From Candidatus Parcubacteria bacterium (GTDB taxonomy: Bacteria > Patescibacteria > ABY1 > BM507 > UBA12075): DNA of 14,725 nucleotides. Shown one piece after another: positions 6,180 through 13,826 of this stretch. Below the pieces are notes generated by a model. That model worked only from the letters and a program-made list of their open reading frames with translations. It was not told the DNA's origin and did no database searches. Both the position numbers and the translations under genes were made by a program. The DNA lies in contig PKTK01000007.1 in NCBI GenBank assembly GCA_002869165.1, forward strand, positions 1-14,725, given 5' to 3'. Position 1 is the first letter of the stretch, and every line of letters begins with the position of its first letter.

Positions 6180-6481
6180 CTTATTTAAATATGTTATTTG
6201 AAAAGGCATTGTTTTTATTCGATAAATTTGTAGTTTATTCTGAAAATTTAAGTCCATTGGAATTATGGTTTGTATACGCAATAGGATTTTTGGTTTTTTT
6301 GTATGCAATTTATCGAACATTAGGAATAGGAGGGCTAGTGTCAGTAACAGCAATTGTTTTTTTTGCCTGGGTTTGGATAAGTGGCGGTTTTTGGGAAAAA
6401 TGGCAAGAAAGACAGGCAAATGAAGCCAAGCATATGCAGTTAATACAGGAGGAATTAAGAAAAGATCCTTTAGACGGGTAG
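6176..6481 (+). CDS. Small membrane protein with two helices (101 aa)
   Basis: I do not recognise the family. Two hydrophobic segments (about 28-48 and 51-70) joined by a very short RTLGIG turn form a helical hairpin. An amphipathic N-terminus comes before it, and a charged tail rich in Glu, Lys and Gln (72-101) follows. The reading frame is open upstream to about 6107, but ATG 6176 is preferred because it overlaps the preceding stop by 4 nt and leaves the upstream gene's coding region intact. The stop is 8 nt before the CAP gene. The two small membrane proteins are probably made in fixed ratio and may act together, which is an inference from the overlap. Confidence 0.8.
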   Translation: MTYLNMLFEKALFLFDKFVVYSENLSPLELWFVYAIGFLVFLYAIYRTLGIGGLVSVTAIVFFAWVWISGGFWEKWQERQANEAKHMQLIQEELRKDPLDG

Positions 6482-6489
6482 AAAAAACA

Positions 6490-7851
6490 ATGAAAAATAA
6501 ATTATTTTTAATATTTATATTTTTTGCTGTGCAAACAGTTCAGGTTTATGCAAGCGAATTAACCGGCAGAATTCTTTTACAAGTAGAAGAGAATGGTGAA
6601 GCCTGGTATGTTGCTCCGAACGGAAATGAAAGACATTATTTGGGTAATCCAGATGATGCTTTTGAGATAATGAGAGAAATGGGAGTAGGTATAAGTAATA
6701 ATGATTTAGCTAAAATTTCAGTCGCCCTAGATCATTCAGTGGGAATGGATTCTGACAGCGATGGTGTGATCGATGAAATTGAAAAAGCAATTGGCACAGA
6801 TATATATTTAAAAGATACAGATGAGGATGGCTATAGCGATAAACAGGAAATAGAAAATAGCGCTGATCCAATATCTAAGGGACAGTCAAAGATAGATATA
6901 AATTTTTCCAAACAACAAGCAGGAAAAATATTTTTGCAAGTTGAGTCTAAAGGTGAGGCTTGGTATGTAGCTCCTGATGATTATCACAGGTATTATTTAG
7001 GTAGACCATTGGATGCTTTTAATCTGATGAGAAACTTGGGTCTTGGAATTAGCAATGAAGACTTAGAAAATATTTTGGCAAAAACGCCAAATTTTAATAC
7101 AGGGAAGTTTGAGCAAATTGTTCACAACCTGATAAATAAAGAAAGAGAAAAAGAAGGCTTGAATGATCTGGCTTGGAATGAAAATATAGCTTCAGTTGCC
7201 AGAGAGCATAGTCAGAATTTAGCTCAAGAAAATAAAGCTTTTACACAAATTGAGGCCTTGTGTTCTTATCCGATGATTCATCACGAGGGTTTTAATTTTG
7301 GTGATTATCAATCTGATAGATTGAATAATCGAGGAATATATTATTATAACATGACCGGAGAGAACATTGCTTTACTCAGTATGGCCTCTGTTAGGTTAAA
7401 TTATGTAGAAGGAACAATAAGTGAGAATGCTTTTTTGAATTGTTCAAATAAACAGGAGGAGTGGTCAAGTAGTTTTAAATTGGAACTTGAAGAAGTAGAT
7501 GGTATAGACGAAAAGAAAAGTATAATACGAGCTGAAATAGAAAAAAGAAAAAATGATTTTGCTACTATACCTTTTCTTGGATTAGAAATGATAAGGTGGG
7601 ATAGTGAAGAGGAGCTTGCGGAGGAAAGCGTAGAGGGTTGGATGAATAGTCCAGGCCACAGGCAAAATATTTTGACAGCCGAGTACGATGAGGCAGGTGT
7701 AGGAGCGGAATATGTAGAAGGTTATATTATTGTAACTCAGGTTTTTATTAGAAGAACAGATTGTGGATACAAAAACAGCGAGTGCTGTTATGAAGACACT
7801 AATTATTATTGCTATAAACCTTATTCATGCACAAATGGATATTGTTTGTGA
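6490..7851 (+). CDS. Secreted CAP (SCP/PR-1)-domain protein with duplicated N-terminal module
   Basis: Residues 1-21 are a signal peptide ending VYA-S. Two copies of a module of about 52 residues follow (about 26-77 and 145-197), each with LLQVE or FLQVE, then GEAWYVAP, a YLG.P.DAF segment and a G.GIS..DL end. I associate this module with Patescibacteria surface proteins. Between them lie two calcium-binding-like thrombospondin type 3 repeats (DSDSDGVIDEIE and DTDEDGYSDKQE, 87-130). The CAP domain spans about 206-420 and keeps H240 (REHS), H264/H265, the GENIA motif (G290-E291) and H390 (WMNSPGHRQNIL). The gap between GENIA and W384 is about 90 residues, against roughly 15-30 usually, because of a charged insert. 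A Cys-rich tail (C-x5-CC, then C.., to the end) follows. CAP proteins bind lipids or act extracellularly, and the role here is unknown. Confidence 0.9.
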   Translation: MKNKLFLIFIFFAVQTVQVYASELTGRILLQVEENGEAWYVAPNGNERHYLGNPDDAFEIMREMGVGISNNDLAKISVALDHSVGMDSDSDGVIDEIEKAIGTDIYLKDTDEDGYSDKQEIENSADPISKGQSKIDINFSKQQAGKIFLQVESKGEAWYVAPDDYHRYYLGRPLDAFNLMRNLGLGISNEDLENILAKTPNFNTGKFEQIVHNLINKEREKEGLNDLAWNENIASVAREHSQNLAQENKAFTQIEALCSYPMIHHEGFNFGDYQSDRLNNRGIYYYNMTGENIALLSMASVRLNYVEGTISENAFLNCSNKQEEWSSSFKLELEEVDGIDEKKSIIRAEIEKRKNDFATIPFLGLEMIRWDSEEELAEESVEGWMNSPGHRQNILTAEYDEAGVGAEYVEGYIIVTQVFIRRTDCGYKNSECCYEDTNYYCYKPYSCTNGYCL

Positions 7852-7861
7852 TTATTAAAGT

Positions 7862-8266
7862 ATGAAATGTCCAAAATGTAACATAATAATGGATATAGTG
7901 AGAACCAAATCTCATTATTATCAAAATCTAATGCTTGATCAATGTCCTGAATGCGGAGGTATTTGGGTTGATGAAGGCGAGCTTTATCAAATTCAAAAGG
8001 GTGAAGCTAGGATTATTGAAACCAAGAATATGCCAAAGCTGAAAAAGTCTTTGATGCATGATGATAGGCCGGCAATTTGTCCACGCCACAAGATTCCAAT
8101 GCTTACATTTCGTGATCCAAATTTTCCATCTAATATACCAGCTCGCAAATGTCCGATTTGCCATAATTTATTTTTTGAAAGAGGCGATCTTACAAAGTGG
8201 CAAGCATATGTTATTAGACGCTGGCCAACTGAAAGTGATAGATGGGTAGGTAGAGTAAAAAAATAA
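7862..8266 (+). CDS. Protein with two TFIIB-type zinc ribbons (134 aa)
   Basis: The sequence is an internal duplication of the zf-TFIIB-type ribbon found in short bacterial proteins. Copy 1 is C3-x2-C6 and C28-x2-C31 followed by GGIWVDEGEL. Copy 2 is C73-x2-H76 and C97-x2-C100 followed by NLFFERGDL. The second has His in place of the second Cys, which can still bind zinc. Between them is a basic linker (about 52-68), and the tail (111-134) is rich in Arg, Lys and Trp. The family's function is not well defined, and nucleic-acid or protein binding is possible. No signal peptide or membrane helix is seen, so it should be cytoplasmic. It starts 10 nt after the CAP gene and sits within the operon. 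Confidence 0.88.
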   Translation: MKCPKCNIIMDIVRTKSHYYQNLMLDQCPECGGIWVDEGELYQIQKGEARIIETKNMPKLKKSLMHDDRPAICPRHKIPMLTFRDPNFPSNIPARKCPICHNLFFERGDLTKWQAYVIRRWPTESDRWVGRVKK

Positions 8267-8290
8267 GTTCTCAAATAAAAAAGCATCCCC

Positions 8291-11266
8291 ATGCCAACAA
8301 AATTTGAAACAATTGAAAAATCAAGAAAGGAAGCAGATTTGTCTGAGCTTCCTTCTGTTAGACATGTTCAAGAAAAAGAAAAAAAACATATTGAGGAGAA
8401 GCTAATGTCGTGGAGAGAAAAAACAGATTTCAATAAAGCAAGGTTACAAGAAAAATCAATAAATGAATTGATAAATATTAAAAAAGATGTAAAAAAAGAT
8501 TTGAGAAAAATTCAGAAAGATTGGGAAAGAAATGCGCCAAAAAACGTTCAGGAAACCATAACTGAGATAGAAAAAAATAGCACCAAGGAAGAAGCTGAAA
8601 GTTTTAAACAATTATTTCTTAATATGCGCAAAGAAGTGATTGCAGAAGCTGAAAGGGTTTTGGATGAAAAGGCTGAGCAAAAAAGAAACGAAGAACAAAA
8701 AAAAGAAGAAGAAAATAAAGTACAGTCATTAGAACAAAAAATAAATGATAATGAATCAAAGTCAGACAATAGTGAACTAGAAGAATTAGAAGATATATTA
8801 GATTATCCTGGAAATAATCAACTGATTCAAAATGCAAAGGAATCTGAGCCAGAAGAAATTAGTGATGAAGAGATTGATAGACTAGCAGAAGAAGCTTATG
8901 ACTTAGAGATTGATCAGGATGAATATTATAACGAAGAAGATAAGGAAAAATTATCAGGATCTTGGAAGGAGTTTAGAGAATGGTTTGTAGAGGAGCATAT
9001 CAAAGATAGTTTTTCTTTTAACATGTTATCTTTAGCAGGTTATGGTGCATCTTGGCTTAGAAGTAAAAGCATGGGTAGTATAATGAGAGGGGCAGCCAAG
9101 GTAAGCAAGAAGCACAAAATGACCCATGATTTTTTTAAAGAATTTGAAAATTTATACAAAGAAGACTCTGAAGAAATAAAAGAAATGATTAAATCTGACA
9201 ACATGACTGGTTACCAAAAACTCGGTGGTGTAGCCCAAGGTTTTGGACATATAGCTAGGTTGTCTAGAGTATTATATGATGCAACAAGTTATGGCGCTGG
9301 TATGGCGGTAAATCCATTTAGACATGTTACTTTAGTTGCGATGGGACTAGGAAGAGGCTCAGAAGCATTTAAAAGATCTATTTACAATAGAGATGACAGA
9401 GTAGAGAAGACACGCATTGAAGATCCGCTTGAGGCAATGGATTACGATGAAAAGATATTTAATATTGATCTTAAGAAAAAAAGTACGGATAATTTGTATA
9501 GCGAAGATTTAGAGAAATTATATCAGAAGAATATTCCAAAGGATTTACTAGATAGACTCGATAAAGCAAAAGAAGTTGATGTTATGACTTCTTTTATACA
9601 ACGTTTGTTTATGAATAGAATAGAGTCAAAGGTGGGGAAAATAGTCAATAAAATAGAAAAAATTCAAAATAGTGATAAGGATAAAGAAAAAAAAGAGAAA
9701 AAAATAGAGAATGTTTATCATAAATATAGAAAATTACTTAAAGACTTGGATAAAATAGTATCATATGCAGGACAGGTTGATACTTTATCATATTCTGCGC
9801 GAATTGCAGAAACTTCTTTTAAAACAACAGCAAATTTATTAATTTTGGATTCGGTATTAAAATTAGCAAACGCAAGTCATTTGTATGAAATTTTTGAAAG
9901 AGCTTGGGAGAAAGGAGATGCCAATGTAGAGGGTTATGAAGATATTGAAAAAGTAGCTAGTCATAGCATGGCTACTTCAGTAGAAATATCTCGTGATCAA
10001 GAATTAAATAATAGTGAGAGCTTAAGTATTTCCAAGGATGGCCCCGAAGATCCTCAAGTTGCTCAAGGTTTGCGTCAGGGAATTGAGGAAGAACTTCCTT
10101 CAGAACAAGAATATGTAGATGATGAAATTGATAGTCAGGAACAAAGTTTAATTAAAAAGTTGGGGAATGCAGAAGGCCCAGATCAAGAATTTTCTAAAAT
10201 CGACACGCCTTCCTCGGAAGCACCAGCAACAGAAGCACCGACAACAATAAGTGAACAAGATATTTTAAATGAAGAAAAATTTGAGGAGCAACTGAGACTC
10301 GCTACTATTCATGCCGGAGCAGGCTCTAATTCAGTTGAAGGAGTTATTATAAAGCAACTTGTCGATGATCCAAAAGAATTCGGGTTTAATGGAGATCTAA
10401 ATGATCAAACAGAAATAAAAAGATGGGCAGGATCACAGGCTCACCGAATTGCCATTGATAACAAGTATTTTGATCCGCAAACCGGTCAAGGAGTGCGCTT
10501 GAAAGCAAGCAGTATTGATACTAATGCTTATATAATAAAAAATGAAGGTGGAAGAATAGTGGTTCAGGAGTATGTGAATGGTGAATTGAGGGAGAATGCT
10601 AGTGAATTGAATACAAATGAATATTTGCATCAAAATAAACCAACTGAATCAAACATTCGTGCTGGGTCTTTAGAAAATCAAAGTAAAGCAACAGAAAAAT
10701 ATTTCTTGGATGAAGTAACAAAACATAGCTTAGAAAGATATGGTTTTGACGATGAAGCTTTGGAGAAAATAGATATTGATACCAGTGAAGCTTTAGATGA
10801 AAAATCAATTGAGAAAATAAATTTTGTTATTTCTCACAATTATGATACTGATAAAAGCATTGAAATAATAAATAATGCTCAGGTATTTAATTTAGATCTA
10901 GCAAGTTCTGAAGATTACTATACTCAGTTGCATGCTTTCGAAGGGAATAGTAGAGCTCAGCAAGGGGTAATTGAAATACTAGAAAACAAGAATTATAAAG
11001 ATGGCTTGCAAATGCTTTTTGGTACAGAGGCAGGAGATTTATTTAGATATGGGGAGGGAGAATATGGTCTAAAAGAGATAGCTCCAGGTTATGACATGGT
11101 ACTCAAGAACGATGGCGGTATCTTAAGTTTTGGTCTGGATGGACCATTTGGCAAAAATTACACTCGCGGAGGCTGGACTCTTCTATTTGATCCAAATATT
11201 GAATTGAATCAAGAAAATTTAAATAAAGTAATGGAAGTAGTGAGAAACTTGAGAGAAAAAAAGTAG
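8291..11266 (+). CDS. Large charged, mostly helical protein of unknown function (991 aa)
   Basis: I do not recognise the family. Residues 1-235 are extremely rich in Glu, Lys and Asp and look like coiled coil (24-150) followed by an acidic stretch (155-222). Residues about 240-365 differ: a Gly/Ala/hydrophobic region (NMLSLAGYGASWL, then GGVAQGFGHIARLSRVLYDATSYGAGMAV) that is not a clear membrane helix but could associate with membranes or form a compact core. Residues 365-560 are again helical and charged. A Pro/Thr/Ala linker (SSEAPATEAPTT, about 643-654) leads to a C-terminal globular half that ends with Gly-rich segments (GLDGPFGKNYTRGGW). I see no cysteine, signal peptide or obvious catalytic motif. 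The ATG lies 24 nt after the zinc-ribbon gene with no Shine-Dalgarno. Last gene of the operon. A cytoplasmic scaffold is one guess. Confidence 0.8.
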   Translation: MPTKFETIEKSRKEADLSELPSVRHVQEKEKKHIEEKLMSWREKTDFNKARLQEKSINELINIKKDVKKDLRKIQKDWERNAPKNVQETITEIEKNSTKEEAESFKQLFLNMRKEVIAEAERVLDEKAEQKRNEEQKKEEENKVQSLEQKINDNESKSDNSELEELEDILDYPGNNQLIQNAKESEPEEISDEEIDRLAEEAYDLEIDQDEYYNEEDKEKLSGSWKEFREWFVEEHIKDSFSFNMLSLAGYGASWLRSKSMGSIMRGAAKVSKKHKMTHDFFKEFENLYKEDSEEIKEMIKSDNMTGYQKLGGVAQGFGHIARLSRVLYDATSYGAGMAVNPFRHVTLVAMGLGRGSEAFKRSIYNRDDRVEKTRIEDPLEAMDYDEKIFNIDLKKKSTDNLYSEDLEKLYQKNIPKDLLDRLDKAKEVDVMTSFIQRLFMNRIESKVGKIVNKIEKIQNSDKDKEKKEKKIENVYHKYRKLLKDLDKIVSYAGQVDTLSYSARIAETSFKTTANLLILDSVLKLANASHLYEIFERAWEKGDANVEGYEDIEKVASHSMATSVEISRDQELNNSESLSISKDGPEDPQVAQGLRQGIEEELPSEQEYVDDEIDSQEQSLIKKLGNAEGPDQEFSKIDTPSSEAPATEAPTTISEQDILNEEKFEEQLRLATIHAGAGSNSVEGVIIKQLVDDPKEFGFNGDLNDQTEIKRWAGSQAHRIAIDNKYFDPQTGQGVRLKASSIDTNAYIIKNEGGRIVVQEYVNGELRENASELNTNEYLHQNKPTESNIRAGSLENQSKATEKYFLDEVTKHSLERYGFDDEALEKIDIDTSEALDEKSIEKINFVISHNYDTDKSIEIINNAQVFNLDLASSEDYYTQLHAFEGNSRAQQGVIEILENKNYKDGLQMLFGTEAGDLFRYGEGEYGLKEIAPGYDMVLKNDGGILSFGLDGPFGKNYTRGGWTLLFDPNIELNQENLNKVMEVVRNLREKK

Positions 11267-11289
11267 CAAAATTGATTTGTTACTTTTTT
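11257..11289 (+). terminator. Terminator hairpin overlapping the stop codon of the 991-aa gene
   Basis: The arm 11257-11270 (AAAAAAGTAGCAAA) pairs with 11276-11289 (TTTGTTACTTTTTT) across the loop ATTGA, with one G-T wobble. The left arm contains the TAG stop (11264-11266), and six T's close the right arm. It separates the long operon from the sigma-factor gene that starts 28 nt later. Confidence 0.75.
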
Positions 11290-11307
11290 CGTTTTCTCTC
11301 GTATTAA
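11277..11307 (+). promoter_or_regulatory. Weak candidate promoter for the sigma-factor gene
   Basis: TTGTTA (11277-11282) and TATTAA (11302-11307) are 19 nt apart, longer than ideal. The predicted transcription start near 11314 would again be within a few nt of the ATG at 11317. The -35 box would lie inside the right arm of the preceding terminator. Support is mostly positional. Confidence 0.3.
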
Positions 11308-11316
11308 ATTATAGAT

Positions 11317-11886
11317 ATGAAAAATGATTTGGACTTGGTAAAAAAATGCCAAAATGGTGATAAAGAAAGTTTTGGCCTATTGTATGACAAGTATATTGAA
11401 AAAATATACTCTTTTGTGTATTGCAAAACTCATCACAAGGAGACAGCCGAAGATATTGTGGCCAAGGTCTTTATGAAGGCAATAAATAAAATAGATACTT
11501 TTAAAGAAGGAAGTGGAACTTTTCAAGCTTGGCTGTATATGATCGCTAGGAATACAGTAATTGATCATTATCGTACAGAAAAAAAAGATGCTAACATTGA
11601 TGATTTTTTTGATCTTGATTCAAATGATGACATTGTACGTGATACGGATATAAAAATAAAGTTAGAAAAGGTTGAAAAATATTTACATATTTTAAAAAGT
11701 GAACAAAGAGATATTTTAATAATGCGATTTTGGCAAGACATGTCATTTGCAGAAATTGCTCAAGTAATTGGTAAGAGCGAAGGGGCTTGTAAAATGAATC
11801 TTGCTAGAACTCTTAAAAAACTCAGAGAGGAAATGCCTGCTGATATGTTTATTTATTTGTTACTTGTGGGAGGGTTGATTCGTTAA
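11317..11886 (+). CDS. ECF-type sigma-70 family RNA polymerase sigma factor (189 aa)
   Basis: The protein directs RNA polymerase to specific promoters. Region 2 is about residues 5-88: the core-binding helix KESFGLLYDKYIEKIYSFVY, then AEDIVAKVFMKAINKI, then the -10-recognition segment FQAWLYMIARNTVIDHYR. An acidic linker (91-112, rich in Asp) joins it to region 4 (about 118-172), with LKSEQRDILIMRFWQDMSF and the helix-turn-helix FAEIAQVIGKSEGACKMNLA that reads the -35 box. The size and two-domain layout are those of extracytoplasmic-function sigma factors. The short C-terminus (174-189) is unusually hydrophobic (ADMFIYLLLVGGLI). The next gene encodes a single-pass membrane protein, which fits a membrane anti-sigma factor. 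The ATG at 11317 has no Shine-Dalgarno. Confidence 0.93.
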   Translation: MKNDLDLVKKCQNGDKESFGLLYDKYIEKIYSFVYCKTHHKETAEDIVAKVFMKAINKIDTFKEGSGTFQAWLYMIARNTVIDHYRTEKKDANIDDFFDLDSNDDIVRDTDIKIKLEKVEKYLHILKSEQRDILIMRFWQDMSFAEIAQVIGKSEGACKMNLARTLKKLREEMPADMFIYLLLVGGLIR

Positions 11887-11917
11887 AAATATTAGAAATA
11901 AAAAATCTATATTATAT

Positions 11918-12052
11918 TGTCATTTCGAACGAAGTGAAACGAAGAGACAAGGTGAATTGTCGAAGACAAGAGAGGGTGCCCTGGGGTAAAAATCCCTTAA
12001 ATTTAGAAAAATATTCAGGCCAAGGGATCTCTCGCTAGCGCTCGAGATGACA
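11918..12052. repeat. REP-like structured repeat between sigma gene and its partner
   Basis: The ends TGTCATTTCGA (11918-11928) and TCGAGATGACA (12042-12052) are complementary apart from one G-T pair. Inside are further inverted repeats, ATCCCTT (11992-11998) with AAGGGAT (12022-12028), and AGGG-TG-CCCT near 11973-11982. Phrases such as GAACGAAGTGAAACGAAGAG and ATCTCTCGCTAGCGCTCGAGATGACA-type ends belong to the TGTCATTCTGA...GAAGTGAA...ATCTC class of dispersed bacterial repeats, and CGCTAGCG is shared with 5512-5519. It is the most complex of the three copies in this window and fills most of the gap between the two genes. Confidence 0.75.
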
Positions 12053-12075
12053 AGTATTAAGAGTTGTATAAATAT

Positions 12076-13701
12076 ATGAAAATACAAGAAATATTACAAG
12101 AAATATATAAAATCGATGATGATATGAAGAATTATGAAAAGGAACTAGAAAAAATTATTCAATCTTTTATCAAAGAAAAACCTGAAGTAAATATTGATAA
12201 AGATTTTGTTATCCGACTTAAAAATAAACTTATGAATCAAGAAATTAGCCCAAGAGAAAAAACTAAATTTTCATTCACAATGCCAAATTTCGTTTTTGCA
12301 GGTGCTGGTGCGGCGCTTATGTTTTTGTTGATGCTTCCGTTCGTTGTAGATTTTTCAACTTTTAATAAAACGAACTTATCTCAAAATGATAGCTGGTCAG
12401 CTAGAATTGAAAGTTTACAAAAAAATGCCTTTGGATCATTGTCATCTATTACGAACTCGCAGGATGGAGACGAATTTGCTCTGAACGAAAGCGCTAGAAG
12501 CATTACAAATGCGGATGCCTTGGAGGCTAGTGATGATATTGCCCCCAAGCAAGTTATAAGAACAGAAGAAGCAGTGGGTCTTGGTGGCGGAGGTACAATG
12601 GGAGCAGACACAGTTTCTGGAAAAATGATAGCTCCGTATTACAACGAAATTGAATATGTTTATACTGGCGATGATTTTGATTTAGAAGGCGATGAAGATT
12701 TGGTTTATAAACGTGTAAGGTCAAATGCTATAAACAATATACTTGCCAATGGTATTTCAAATGTTGGTGGTGGATTGATTGATACTTCTAATTTTTCTGA
12801 TATTCAGGTAAATAGTTTAAATCTGGTAGAGACAAAAGAGTTTGGTTATAGTATCAACTTTAATTCTTACGACGGGGCTATTAGCTTATATAAGAATTAT
12901 CAAACTTGGCCAAATGTAAATAATAAATGTCGAGATGAAAAATGTTTCGAGCAGAATAGATTAAGCATAGAAGACATTCCGTCAGATGACAAAATAATCG
13001 CTATTGCTGATAGCTTTCTTGGAAAATACGGAATTGATACTTCAGTTTATGGGGAAGCGCAGATGCAAAATGATTGGTTGAGTTATTATGAGAGAGCAGA
13101 AGACAAGGATAATTATTACATCCCAGAAGAAATACAATTAATCTATCCTTTGGAGATCGAAGGCCAAACTGTATATAATGAAGACGGTAGGGCTAGTGGC
13201 TTGACAGTTTCGGTAGATGTTAGAAACATGAAAGTTGCTAATGTTAACTCTATTAGACAGAACGAGTTTGTAAGCAGTGTGTATGAACTGGAAAATGATG
13301 AGAATAAAGTTATAGAATATATTGAATCAATGGGGAACAGAAATTATTATAGGGGTGATGATGTAGAAGTGAACAAGGTTCAGATTCAACTTGATAACCC
13401 AGAAATGATTTTAATGACTTATTATCTTTATAATGAAGAAGATGGAAGCAGTGAGGAGCTGTTTATTCCAGCGCTACTTTTCCCAGTTGTTAACTATGAA
13501 GAAAGCGAGTATTTGTATGGTAGGAAATATGTTACAGTTCCGCTTGTTAAAGAAATATTCGATGAATATTATCAGCAAAGTACACAAGACGATGATTTTA
13601 TACCAAGACCTATAGAACCAATGCCACTTCTTGATAGAGAAGACGAGGTTATTACAGAAGAAATAGATGAACCGGCTAAGGTGGAAAATGATAATGAATA
13701 G
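12076..13701 (+). CDS. Single-pass membrane protein, probable anti-sigma partner (541 aa)
   Basis: The cytoplasmic part (1-68) is helical and charged (KIQEILQEIYKIDDDMKNYE, then DKDFVIRLKNKLMNQ). One transmembrane helix (about 70-92, FVFAGAGAALMFLLMLPFVV) and an extracytoplasmic domain of about 450 residues follow. This layout, directly after an ECF sigma gene, is that of a membrane-anchored anti-sigma factor whose outer domain senses a signal. No zinc-binding (HxxxCxxC) anti-sigma motif is seen, so the assignment rests on context and topology. The outer part contains a Ser/Asn/Ala-rich stretch, a GLGGGGTMG loop (about 168-176), a single C285-x4-C290 pair, and an EIQLIYPLEIEGQTVYNEDG region that resembles PepSY/YcdB-like secreted modules. 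ATG 12076 is preferred to TTG 12064, which would add four residues. No Shine-Dalgarno is obvious. Confidence 0.8.
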   Translation: MKIQEILQEIYKIDDDMKNYEKELEKIIQSFIKEKPEVNIDKDFVIRLKNKLMNQEISPREKTKFSFTMPNFVFAGAGAALMFLLMLPFVVDFSTFNKTNLSQNDSWSARIESLQKNAFGSLSSITNSQDGDEFALNESARSITNADALEASDDIAPKQVIRTEEAVGLGGGGTMGADTVSGKMIAPYYNEIEYVYTGDDFDLEGDEDLVYKRVRSNAINNILANGISNVGGGLIDTSNFSDIQVNSLNLVETKEFGYSINFNSYDGAISLYKNYQTWPNVNNKCRDEKCFEQNRLSIEDIPSDDKIIAIADSFLGKYGIDTSVYGEAQMQNDWLSYYERAEDKDNYYIPEEIQLIYPLEIEGQTVYNEDGRASGLTVSVDVRNMKVANVNSIRQNEFVSSVYELENDENKVIEYIESMGNRNYYRGDDVEVNKVQIQLDNPEMILMTYYLYNEEDGSSEELFIPALLFPVVNYEESEYLYGRKYVTVPLVKEIFDEYYQQSTQDDDFIPRPIEPMPLLDREDEVITEEIDEPAKVENDNE

Positions 13702-13711
13702 AATTTTTAAA

Positions 13712-13730
13712 AGATTTAAGATTTAAGAAT
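13712..13730 (+). repeat. Short heptamer tract (GATTTAA units)
   Basis: GATTTAA occurs twice in tandem, then degenerates into GAATACC. It mirrors the AATTAAG tract at 5437-5487 and, like it, is followed by the TTAAGAATAYC linker and a TGTCATTCT hairpin. Confidence 0.5.
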
Positions 13731-13743
13731 ACCATCTTCCTAG

Positions 13744-13826
13744 GTGTCATTCTGAATGGAGTGAATAATCTCGTATCTTCTGTTATTAATGGGATTATTC
13801 ATTGTCACTCAGAATGACACTTTTTT
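13744..13826 (+). terminator. Long REP-like hairpin with T-run, terminator of the sigma/anti-sigma unit
   Basis: GTGTCATTCTGA (13744-13755) pairs perfectly with TCAGAATGACAC (13809-13820). An inner stem pairs GAATAATC (13763-13770) with GATTATTC (13793-13800), and the intervening bases are partly complementary. Six T's (13821-13826) follow the outer stem. It starts about 40 nt after the stop at 13701. The sequence is a second copy of the TGTCATTCT repeat seen at 5499-5535, with a longer interior. Confidence 0.75.

Noticed and set aside
7928..8292. Open frames antisense to the double zinc-ribbon gene
   Set aside because: The plus strand encodes two clear Cys-pair ribbons. The antisense frames have no domain features and arise from the same bases.
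8548..8837. Minus-strand frames rich in Ser, Phe and Leu opposite the start of the 991-aa gene
   Set aside because: Antisense of Glu/Lys-rich codons naturally yields Ser/Phe/Leu. They are compositional artefacts, not membrane proteins.
11887..12075. A structured non-coding RNA or riboswitch before the anti-sigma-like gene
   Set aside because: The inverted ends match the dispersed TGTCATTCT-type repeats elsewhere in the window, and no known riboswitch core or regulatory hairpin with a T-run is seen. A repeat explains it better.
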